Source: Ustilago trichophora (lineage: Eukaryota; Basidiomycota; Ustilaginomycetes; Ustilaginales; Ustilaginaceae). From it: 64,000 nt of DNA. The stretch spans positions 992,001 through 1,056,000 of the forward strand of contig OOIN01000005.1 in NCBI GenBank assembly GCA_900323505.1, in the 5' to 3' direction. Every line of letters starts with the position of its first letter. Position 1 is the first letter of the stretch. Under the pieces are notes generated by a model that made no database searches, was not told the origin of the DNA, and saw nothing but the letters and a program-made list of their open reading frames with translations. Positions 10,879-18,453 of the stretch are shown piece by piece. A program made the position numbers and the translations under genes.

Positions 10879-11674
10879 TCAACGAATAGGCCCGCCCATT
10901 GCGGGATCCTGCGCCGCCGATCTGCCGCCGTCGTCGAGCGCAAAGTTTTTGAGATCGTCGATCGAGACCGCATCAAGGGCTCGTTGGTGGGTAGCTTCTA
11001 GCTTGACCTTTGGCACGCCCTCCTTGGGCAGCTCTCCTCGCTTAAAGGCATCCAAGCTCTGCTTCCACCTCGACACGCAGAGGCACCAGGAGCAGCCTTC
11101 TGAGAGAATGGGACGGAGATCGTTGCCCTTGGATGCGGAGTAGTCGAGCCATTTCTGCGAGACAACCGCAGCGACTGTGTGCGCGCCGCTGTCTGCTGGA
11201 CCCGTATTGCAGTACTGAAGCGCGCAAAGTCAAGCGCAAAGCGTAAAGAAAAAAGAGAGGTGGAAGTTGGGTCAGCAAGCAAGGTTAAAAGATATATATC
11301 AAATGTGATGCAAGAAAGCTGGTTGGTGCTGTACATACGCCATCTCTATAGAATCCAGTCACAGGGTTTGTTCCGCACTGCGCCAATGGGCGACCAAACA
11401 CATTAACCGGTCGATCCATCTTGAACGGGTTATCCACGGCCGAATCCCAGCCTGACCCGCCACTTCCTCCTCGGCGGTCGGAAGCGTAACTGGCGTTGCG
11501 AGTCGTCGTCGTGTTACCGTTGACAGATCTTGCCGTTGCCTTGTTCGCGGCGGCTGCTTTGTAATGCGTAAATCTGAACGCCGTCGAAGCGCGGGGCAGA
11601 GTGCTAGTGAGTATCAAGACCGAGAGAGAGGTTGCTGCTACAGATGCCCTTTTCGTACGGCCTGACGCCAACAT
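10879..11674 (-). CDS. DUF2237 family protein
   Basis: Two exons, 11674-11339 and 11214-10879, joined in phase 0 across a GTATGT...TTCAG intron; 223 aa. The join restores the DUF2237 core: NVFGRPL, then TGFYRDG from exon 1, continuing into YCNTGPADSGAHT and a WCLC-type cysteine patch in exon 2. DUF2237 is a small family found widely in bacteria and some eukaryotes with no assigned reaction. The first 60 residues are rich in Arg, Ser, Thr and Ala with few acids and look like a mitochondrial presequence or signal, so an organelle location is possible. I chose the ATG at 11674 because upstream sequence looks like UTR, although an in-frame ATG exists at 11851. Confidence 0.85.
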
Positions 11675-12067
11675 GGATTTGCGACGAATTGAAACGAATC
11701 GAAACAGGTGATGATGATGGTTGGTTGTCAAGATAGGGTTGTGGTTACTGAAAAGGTACACAATGCGCAAAAAGCCAGGTGACTGGCTTGAGCCTGTTAC
11801 GTGCGACGTAGACTTGAACAGGCGGCTGATGGTCCGCAATGCAAGCCTCACTTACTCACCCTCACAGACCTCGGTTACGGTCCCGAATGCATGGAAGCCT
11901 TTACCATTGAGTCAATCCTTGCATTTTGGCCTTGTTGCTCCTGGCTCCTGCACGATCCCCAAGCCCGAACTTGTGTAACGAACAATGTGGAGGAACACTC
12001 AGCTTAAACATATCAAGCATACAAGCATTTATACTTGCTCATACCACGTCACATGACGTAGTTTCAA
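11675..12067. other. Intergenic region before tRNA-Leu
   Basis: A 393-bp spacer with the 5' region of the minus-strand DUF2237 gene and the 5' flank of the tRNA. An in-frame extension of the DUF2237 frame reaches 11851, but the added residues are of low complexity. Nothing else is visible. Confidence 0.4.
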
Positions 12068-12160
12068 GGCAAGATGGCCGAGTGGTTAAGGCGCAACGTT
12101 CAGGAACTCTGAAATTTCAACCGTTGTCTTCGGGCGTGGGTTCGAATCCCACTCTTGTCA
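12068..12160 (+). tRNA. tRNA-Leu (CAG) with a 16-nt intron
   Basis: The acceptor strands GGCAAGA and TCTTGTC pair (one G-U), the D-arm reads GGCCGAGTGGTTAAGGC, and the T-arm is GTGGG TTCGAAT CCCAC with discriminator A. The anticodon stem CAACG/CGTTG encloses TTCAGG, then about 16 nt of intron, then C. The anticodon is CAG. The intron contains CTGAA, which can pair with TTCAG over the anticodon, the usual eukaryotic pre-tRNA arrangement. The long variable arm fits class II tRNA-Leu. A T6 run at 12172-12177 would end Pol III transcription. Confidence 0.93.
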
Positions 12161-12171
12161 CCAATATGATC

Positions 12172-12177
12172 TTTTTT
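12172..12177 (+). terminator. Pol III T-run of tRNA-Leu
   Basis: Six consecutive T residues 12 nt after the tRNA discriminator base on the same strand. Confidence 0.75.
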
Positions 12178-12428
12178 ATGTCGCTGTTCAGGATCGATAT
12201 TTCCTCGTCGGCAAAAGAAATGTTTTTGGACTATCACTACTCGAATGGAGAAGTCTGGAGCGACACAGGATAACGGACACGCACGGTCTGAAAGAGGAAG
12301 ATACCAGCCATCCGGCACAAGCGATGGCGACAGAGGCTGCGGTTTTTGCGATGTCACAACGTACAATTTGATTGAGCGGCGAGGTGACACTTCGAGTAGA
12401 ACAGCAACGACCAATGAAGGTGAGGGAT

Positions 12429-14771
12429 TTAAGCCCAAGCACCAGCATCGCCCCAAGCATCCGCTCCAGATCCAAACCCATCGTCCTTCTTGCCTCCCTC
12501 ACCCACACCCGCTGCAGCTGGCACGAAAGGCAGACTTGCTCTAGCCTTCTTCTGGGCCCCTTTTTCTTCCTCACCCGCTTTCCTCTTCTTACCCTTCTCA
12601 CCATCATTCTTCCCCTTTGCCTGCTTGCGCAAATCAACGATCCCAGCCACACTAGTATTGACCACCACCTTCTCCTCCTCACTCTTCTTTTTACTCTTCG
12701 CCTGCGCAACAGCCTTCGCATTCACAGGCGAGCTCTCATCAAAAGTATCCAACACAGTCCGGCCCTTGCTCTCCTTCTGTCGCGCCTTGGACAAGTTGGA
12801 GGTGGCATCTTCAAGCACACCCTCCGAGACCTCTGTGCGCCCAGAGGCGATCTTGGCGCGCTTCTTGGCCAATTCGTGGATAGGTGCCAGACGGAGTTTC
12901 TCGGCTGCTGCATCGACTTCTTCGAAAAATCCGCCGCTTTTGTCGTTGCTGTGAGACTTTTTCGAGGTATCAGGTTTGGATTTAGAGTCGGATTTGTTGA
13001 CTTTTTTGCCCGCGCGAGAGCCTCGTTTGTGCTTTGGTTTCGAGCGGTCGTCGTCTTCTTCAGCGGGAACAGGCTTCTTGGACGATTGCTTGAAATCGCG
13101 CTTGGGCTTGGTCTGCAAAGATGTCTTGTCTTTCTTGGTTATGGGGATATCCTTCTTCTTCGAAGAAGGAGCAGCGCCGCGGCGGAGAGCACGCATTTCG
13201 GCGGCCATCTGTGCGGCCTCATCGTCGCCATCGTCTTCGGAGTCTTCTTCAGGACTTTGCCGAGCTGCGGGATTGCCTCGTCGCAGAGCACGCATCTCGG
13301 CCGCCATCTGGGCAGCTTCGTCGTCATCCTCTTCTTCGCTGCTTTCAGGCTCAAAATTGCGTCGAGGTCCTCGCTGGGGACGATCTTGCTTTTTGTTGTC
13401 TCCTTGAGCACTCTTCTCCTTGCGCTTCCCGGCTGCAGTGGTTTGTTCCTGCTCTTCCTCCTTTTCAGCAGGCTTGACTCGTGGCTGCAGCCTCTCATTG
13501 TCCAACACTCTCAATGTGGGGTGCACCTGCAAGATCCTCTCCTTGTAGCCCTCCTCTACCGCCACTCCGTTGCCTTTGAGCATCAATTGTGTCAACCCTT
13601 TCCTTCTCAATCTCGGCTGTGATTCCCTCTCATCTTCGGCCTCCACGAGTGTCGACAGCGATTCCCACGTGTCCAGACCGCAATCCTTGAGCTCTAACAG
13701 CTCCAACCCGGGCGCCGTCTTGCCATCTGCACCTTTGCCCCAGTTCCTCACGTGCGCTGGCAGAGCACCTAGCTGTGGATTGTCGTTCAAACGCACCTCT
13801 CGCAGAGCGAGACATAGTGAAAAGTCAGGCAAGCTTTCGCTACCTGTAAGCTTGTTGTGACCAAGCGAGAGCTTCTTGAGTGCCGGCAAAGAGGCGGGAA
13901 GGGAAGCTGGGAGGGAGACGATCTCGTTGTGCGAGAGAATGAGCGAGTTGAGCTCGGGCAGGTGCGGGAAGGATTTAGGTAGGCTGGTGATGGCGTTATT
14001 GTTGAGCACGAGTGCCTTGAGATTACGAAGAGGATTGATCGAAGGTGGAACGGAGGTGAGCGCGCAGTGAGAGAGCGTGAGTACGCAAAGCTCTTCGAGT
14101 GCTTCTAGTCCAATGCAAGCGTCCGAAGTGAGGTTGGTGTTGGAGGAGAGATTCAGCCAGGTGAGGTTGTCGCCAAACGCGCGAGATTTGCCTTTGCTCG
14201 AGGCTTTGCTGCGGAAGACAGCTTTGGCAAGCCAGGTGAGAGTGTTGAGGCCGGAGGGAGCGGCCTCTGAAGGCTCGATGCTCGAAAGATCGAGGCGCTG
14301 CAAATATCGGAATTGGGAAAGCGTGTCGACGAGAGCTGCAAGGGGAGGGAGCTCGTGTCCTGAGAGCGAGAGAACCGTCTTTGAGCGAACGTCTTCGTCC
14401 ACCTCCGACTCTTCGCTGCCTTCTCCTTCCCCATCTGCCTGTTCTGCTGCAGTTTGGCATTCATCAACTTTGGCAGCTGATTGTGGCTTAGCCTGCTCTT
14501 TACGCGGCGACCCTGTGCGAGATCGCTCTGACGTCTGCTTGTTGCCAGGTCTCTGAGAAACCTGTAGATCATGTTGAGTACTGCGTCTCCAATCGCTACC
14601 AGAAGCACCTGCATTATTGCCAAATCCGCTCTTGCCTTGCGCACGTTTCTTGTGGAAAGCCGAGCTGTTCGATGAGGCTGGGCTGGCAGAGCTGGGTCCG
14701 CTAGCTGCTGCAGCGCGGTTGCGCTCCGACTTGATCGGCCCTCTGGCTTTTGTAGGTGGTGGTAGCGCCAT
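12429..14771 (-). CDS. Leucine-rich-repeat protein with charged nuclear-type tail
   Basis: Single exon, 780 aa. The first 130 residues are basic and Ser-rich. Residues about 135-410 form a leucine-rich-repeat array with several LxxLxLxxN units (for example LKALVLNNNAITSLP and LNSLILSHNEIVSLP), a typical protein-binding solenoid. The C-terminal half is highly charged and disordered, with Lys-rich patches that could act as nuclear or nucleolar signals, and ends in an acidic/Gly/Trp stretch (WGDAGAWA). A 16-residue motif, DEAAQMAAEMRALRRG, appears twice at about residues 485 and 518. The layout suggests a nuclear scaffold, perhaps in ribosome assembly or RNA metabolism; that is inference and I do not recognise a specific orthologue. 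The ATG at 14771 is the only reasonable start. Confidence 0.85.
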   Translation of the reverse strand: MALPPPTKARGPIKSERNRAAAASGPSSASPASSNSSAFHKKRAQGKSGFGNNAGASGSDWRRSTQHDLQVSQRPGNKQTSERSRTGSPRKEQAKPQSAAKVDECQTAAEQADGEGEGSEESEVDEDVRSKTVLSLSGHELPPLAALVDTLSQFRYLQRLDLSSIEPSEAAPSGLNTLTWLAKAVFRSKASSKGKSRAFGDNLTWLNLSSNTNLTSDACIGLEALEELCVLTLSHCALTSVPPSINPLRNLKALVLNNNAITSLPKSFPHLPELNSLILSHNEIVSLPASLPASLPALKKLSLGHNKLTGSESLPDFSLCLALREVRLNDNPQLGALPAHVRNWGKGADGKTAPGLELLELKDCGLDTWESLSTLVEAEDERESQPRLRRKGLTQLMLKGNGVAVEEGYKERILQVHPTLRVLDNERLQPRVKPAEKEEEQEQTTAAGKRKEKSAQGDNKKQDRPQRGPRRNFEPESSEEEDDDEAAQMAAEMRALRRGNPAARQSPEEDSEDDGDDEAAQMAAEMRALRRGAAPSSKKKDIPITKKDKTSLQTKPKRDFKQSSKKPVPAEEDDDRSKPKHKRGSRAGKKVNKSDSKSKPDTSKKSHSNDKSGGFFEEVDAAAEKLRLAPIHELAKKRAKIASGRTEVSEGVLEDATSNLSKARQKESKGRTVLDTFDESSPVNAKAVAQAKSKKKSEEEKVVVNTSVAGIVDLRKQAKGKNDGEKGKKRKAGEEEKGAQKKARASLPFVPAAAGVGEGGKKDDGFGSGADAWGDAGAWA

Positions 14772-15425
14772 CTTGGTCGCACTCCTTACAAGGGAAGTTG
14801 AGAGAATGAGTAGGTGAAGATGATGAGAAGAAGGAAAACAAGGAGAAGAATGGGTTGACGTTGGTGTGGAGTTTTCGTAGAAACTTTTTCTGCCAAAAAA
14901 AAGCTCAAAAACGACACATTTTCACATTTTTTGGAAATCCGGAATTCGGTGTGCGGTCGTACCACATATGAGTGAGGTTTTGGCCGTCCTTCGTCTCACT
15001 CAAGATAGCCTCGGCAAGCTCGATTATCGCCACTTTTATGCACGTGTGCATGAGCTTGCATATACAAGTTGAGTCGAGCTCAATTCGGCCTTCGTCTCAC
15101 CACAAAAACATAGGAGACTTGTGTCAGTCTCTCTCAACCCTGTCGTCGAGCTCACTTCCGTGCGTTTGTATGTAATTTCTCTCAATGTAACACCTTTTTG
15201 ATGATCTCGATTACAAAGCATGAGTGGAATGTGCAAGTACAATCTAAGTGTGGTGAGAATTGAGCAAGTTATGTATTGTTCCGTCGCAATTGAGTGTACA
15301 ATGGTAGTACTACCATCATATCAGCCCTTCCCTGCCCTAACCCACAATTCGGTACAACCTTATTCGCTGTTTATCCGCTGTTTGTTCCGAGCTCCGGTGG
15401 GAAACGGAGCTTGCTCGACGCGATC
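14772..15425. other. LRR gene promoter and left end of transposon
   Basis: The first 150 bp should be the LRR gene promoter. From about 14929 the sequence belongs to the left end of the Harbinger-type element. Open sequence runs in frame upstream of the transposase ATG from a GTG at 15294, but no earlier ATG exists in that frame. Confidence 0.5.
14929..14975 (+). repeat. Left inverted repeat of Harbinger-type element
   Basis: The best-matching core, 14954-14975, ends in ATATGAGTGA and contains CGGT..TACC; the reverse complement of the right end has the same blocks in the same order. Outward, TTTTGG and a CCGxAxTT block also align with gaps. A second shared motif, GTTTTGGCC, occurs just inside this end. 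Confidence 0.6.
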
Positions 15426-16589
15426 ATGCAAGTCAAAAACATCTCGAATTCCGGCGAAAAGCACGCAGAAGAGATAGCGCTTTTCTTCGCCGCTACTCAA
15501 CGGAGGCTAAGCACAAACCTGCATCCCGTCTCATTTTCGTCGATACTTGCTCAGTTAGACGAGAGACACTTTCATGCCGACACAGGCCTTACAAAACAGC
15601 AATTTGAATTGATACATCATGCATTGAAGCTTCCGGACCCGGTGCGAACGCATGTGCAAGACTGTGTTGATTCGAAGACCGCCCTTTTCATGCTGTGTGC
15701 CTGGCTACGGAATCGAACACTGCGTTCGCTCGAAGGCCAATATGGATGGTCACACAGTCGTATAAGCCGTGTAGTGCGTTACATGAGCGACTGGATATAC
15801 AAACGGTGGGGACATCTTCTCGACGTCCAGAGCTCACGACATCAACTGGCATCGCCGCGGCGGCTTGCATATTACGCCGCCGCCGTCGAGCGGAAGTTTG
15901 GATTGCCATGGATCTGGGGTGCAATCGATGGTACCGTTCAGCCTATTGCAAGGCCGATGGTTCAGGAAGAGCTTGTATATAACGGTCACAAACGATTACA
16001 TGCTCTCAAATATCAATTCATTGCACTCCCAGACGGTATGGTGTTCTGTTCCGTTCCGTTTGTTGGTCGCCGTCATGATGCATGGATAGTCGCCGAGACG
16101 AAGCTTGTGCAATGGGCTGAACGACATGCCAAGAACGAGGACGGCGAGCAACTGTATTTGTTCGGCGATCAAGCATATGGTGTTTCACAGGCCATTCTCA
16201 CCAAATTCCGGGGGAACATCATATCTTCGTATCAAGCAGACTTCAATTACATCATGAGCAAGTATAGAGTACAAGTGGAATGGGCGATTGGAATGATACC
16301 GGCGCAATGGCCGCGTTTCAGCGTCAAGAGACAGCAGAAGACCGGCGCAAGTCCGGTTGGACAGGATTGGATGGTAGCGGTGTTGCTGTTCAATGCCAAG
16401 ACTTGCATCGTTGGCAATCAGATAAGCAAGCACATGGGTTGCAATCCGCCGGAGTTGCACGAGTACTTCACCAGTACTCGTATCAGGAGAACTTGGGTTT
16501 CCCCAGATCCGGAGCTCAACGGAAGCGGGGTAAACTCACAGGCTGCAGCAGATAACGAAGAAGAGACTTTAGTGGAGCATGTACTATGA
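15426..16589 (+). CDS. PIF/Harbinger DDE transposase
   Basis: 387 aa from ATG 15426. An N-terminal helix-turn-helix-like segment (about residues 85-128) precedes a DDE_Tnp_4-type nuclease. Motifs: GAIDGT with Asp168, a conserved GRRHDAW block, FGDQAYG with Asp248, and an RVQVEWAIGM segment with Glu285, giving a complete candidate DDE triad. The C-terminal tail is acidic. Such enzymes cut at terminal inverted repeats and integrate into 3-bp targets, normally with a Myb-like partner, here encoded convergently next door. The frame extends upstream to a GTG at 15294, so a short upstream exon is possible, but all catalytic parts are present without it. No frameshift or stop is seen. Confidence 0.92.
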   Translation: MQVKNISNSGEKHAEEIALFFAATQRRLSTNLHPVSFSSILAQLDERHFHADTGLTKQQFELIHHALKLPDPVRTHVQDCVDSKTALFMLCAWLRNRTLRSLEGQYGWSHSRISRVVRYMSDWIYKRWGHLLDVQSSRHQLASPRRLAYYAAAVERKFGLPWIWGAIDGTVQPIARPMVQEELVYNGHKRLHALKYQFIALPDGMVFCSVPFVGRRHDAWIVAETKLVQWAERHAKNEDGEQLYLFGDQAYGVSQAILTKFRGNIISSYQADFNYIMSKYRVQVEWAIGMIPAQWPRFSVKRQQKTGASPVGQDWMVAVLLFNAKTCIVGNQISKHMGCNPPELHEYFTSTRIRRTWVSPDPELNGSGVNSQAAADNEEETLVEHVL

Positions 16590-16618
16590 TTGCAATGTAT
16601 ATACATGAAGTGCAAATG

Positions 16619-17827
16619 CTATTGAAACCCGCCAAAAGGGCCTGTGCGAGACTGAGAGCGAGACCGAGTACTTCGATGTCGAGAAGGAGTACTTACATCC
16701 GATAAGATAGAAGCACTACAATAGCGCTCGGCATGTGGCGTGCTTTCTTGACTGATGGTGGACAGAGTTGGGCGTACTGACGCCTGTGCACGTGGCGGCG
16801 GAGGCGGTGCTGTATTGTTTGCTCCTCCGTGGATACCCTGCACGAGGCCCAAGATTGTTGTCATCATCTGTTGTTGAGAATTGACGATTGTTTGAAGCAG
16901 TGCCGCCTGTTCCTTTGCTGCGTCGGCGGCCCGGCGATTGGCGTCAACTTGCTCCTGAAGATAGCCGAGCTGCTTGAGTTGTATTTCCTTCTCAAACTGT
17001 CTGAATTCAATGGTATCTTCAGCAAAGGCCGCAAAAGCATCTGCAGCAGTGCTGCGAGGTCGTTTTCTTGAACGAGCATCACTACCATCGCCGATATCGG
17101 ACTCCGAGGCTTGTGAGAAGGACTGTGAAGTTCGGCGCTCGCGAATTGAGGCCATTGATCGTGTTGCTGGGTCTTGTCGTGATTCGCCTGCTATGTGAGC
17201 CAGCTCCTCCCTGTCCTGCTCGCTTTCTGTAGGCCCAGCATGCTGGCGGCGGCCGCGCAAGTTGAAAGTTTCCGATTCTATATACTCATCGAGCATATCA
17301 CAGACCTCTGATGACCATTCTGCAGATCCAGTAGCCCTTGTATTGGCATTGTTGCGTTGCTTGTGTGCTTCTACCATCCGATTGAACTTGAGCTTGATAC
17401 CACGCTCGCGCCGCTCCGGAAGACCCTCTTGAGAACACATGTGATTGAACTCCTGAACAATAGCTGTCCAGGACCGGCCTCTGTCTGCGTTTGTGCGCAT
17501 GAGATTGGGATTGTTCGCCAGCACAGACTTGAGAAGAATATCAACGGAGCGGGGATCCCATTGAGGTTGTGTATTGCCCGGGCGATCAGACAGTTGCGAA
17601 GGAGCAGGAGATAAAAGGGTTTCTTGTATTGCAGCTTGAGGAGCTTGTGAACTATGTACATGCATGGTCTGAGAACGAGCCGGGGTCGCAGGCCATGGTA
17701 CAGAGTCATAATCGTGTGGAAAGGTCATGCTATTGACCGCGCCGCTTTCTGAGAGCGACATAAGGGACTGTCGGACTGGCGAGGGGAGCCTGTTGAGCTC
17801 AAACGGTGTATGCAAACGACTGTCCAT
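16619..17827 (-). CDS. SANT/Myb-like DNA-binding partner of the transposase
   Basis: Single exon, 402 aa. Residues about 88-160 form a trihelix SANT/Myb-like domain, starting at QWDPRSVDILL and including RSWTAIVQEFN and IKLKFNRMVEAHK. The middle is Ser/Arg-rich with a basic RSRKRPRS patch that looks like a nuclear localisation signal. A helical, Gln/Lys-rich region (about 255-320) may be a coiled coil for dimerisation. The C-terminus is Pro-rich, then Ser/Arg-rich. Proteins of this type are the second product of PIF/Harbinger elements and recruit the transposase to DNA ends. Position and convergent orientation next to the transposase support this strongly. Confidence 0.88.
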   Translation of the reverse strand: MDSRLHTPFELNRLPSPVRQSLMSLSESGAVNSMTFPHDYDSVPWPATPARSQTMHVHSSQAPQAAIQETLLSPAPSQLSDRPGNTQPQWDPRSVDILLKSVLANNPNLMRTNADRGRSWTAIVQEFNHMCSQEGLPERRERGIKLKFNRMVEAHKQRNNANTRATGSAEWSSEVCDMLDEYIESETFNLRGRRQHAGPTESEQDREELAHIAGESRQDPATRSMASIRERRTSQSFSQASESDIGDGSDARSRKRPRSTAADAFAAFAEDTIEFRQFEKEIQLKQLGYLQEQVDANRRAADAAKEQAALLQTIVNSQQQMMTTILGLVQGIHGGANNTAPPPPPRAQASVRPTLSTISQESTPHAERYCSASILSDVSTPSRHRSTRSRSQSRTGPFGGFQ

Positions 17828-17992
17828 CGTCGTACAAGCCTATGCCGGGGATATGAGAGGTGTAGAAGCCGAAATGAAGTCAGAAAGTGTGGGGTAAGGT
17901 TAACCCGAGCAAACAATACATTTCATTCCGGCGACGGACGGAGCGTGCCTGATCGTGACAAGCACTACTAACACCAGAGAAATCTCACATAA

Positions 17993-18032
17993 TCACTCAT
18001 ATCGGTATACCGGATCACAAATCGGGCCAAAA
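17993..18032 (-). repeat. Right inverted repeat of Harbinger-type element
   Basis: On the minus strand the core 18013-17993 reads CCGGTATACCGATATGAGTGA. It matches the left core with two small gaps and shares its last ten bases exactly. Outward toward 18032, CCAAAA is the complement of the left TTTTGG. Confidence 0.6.
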
Positions 18033-18453
18033 CGCGCTTATTCAGCATTATCTGCACGTCACGTGAATTTCGTACAAATTTTTTTCAACTTGCGTACTTG
18101 AGTCGAACAAAGCTCAGTCGTCGTCTCATCCTCCAAACCACCACCATCTCGTCCGTCTCACGCAACCTTGCCGACAGCTTGCGTGAGACGCATACTCTGC
18201 GACCAAAACCACTCTATGCTCCCGCCGGACAGCACAAAGTTCAATACATCAACACATCAACACCCCACACGACTTACTCTGTTCCAAATTTCGGTACCAA
18301 GGCGCAGTGAAATTTTCCGTCCTCTCCCTCTGACGACCTTGAACGAACTCGAGGGAGTCCTGTCTAGGATTCTGTCTAGGATCACTGGGGCGTTACCAGC
18401 AAAACACTCTGCCCGACCATCGATAAAGCTCGGTTCAACATCACTCGCACAGA
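18033..18453. promoter_or_regulatory. Promoter region of the amino-acid permease
   Basis: A 421-bp spacer between the right transposon end and the permease ATG. It contains a palindromic CACGTCACGTGA stretch near 18055-18066, which includes CACGTG-type (E-box-like) and CGTCA-type sequence. That could be a binding site but is untested. The closeness of the transposon means it may have altered this promoter. Confidence 0.4.

Larger units (their letters stand above)
14929..18032. mobile_element. PIF/Harbinger-type DNA transposon, apparently intact
   Basis: A 3.1-kb segment encoding a DDE transposase (15426-16589, plus) and a SANT/Myb-like protein (16619-17827, minus) whose stop codons are only 29 bp apart. 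This convergent two-gene arrangement is characteristic of PIF/Harbinger elements, in which the Myb-like protein helps the transposase bind ends and enter the nucleus. An imperfect inverted repeat brackets both genes (14954-14975 and 17993-18013, possibly extending to 14929 and 18032). Both frames are long and undamaged, suggesting a recent insertion. I could not define a 3-bp target duplication, so the exact ends are approximate. Confidence 0.8.

Noticed and set aside
12372..13622. 416-codon plus-strand frame opposite the LRR gene
   Set aside because: It is antisense to a convincing LRR protein; its composition (runs of Leu, Phe, Ser, Arg) is that of a reverse-strand shadow of GC-biased codons and it has no domain.
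15294..15425. N-terminal extension of the transposase from GTG
   Set aside because: No ATG in frame; the extension is not needed for the HTH or DDE core.
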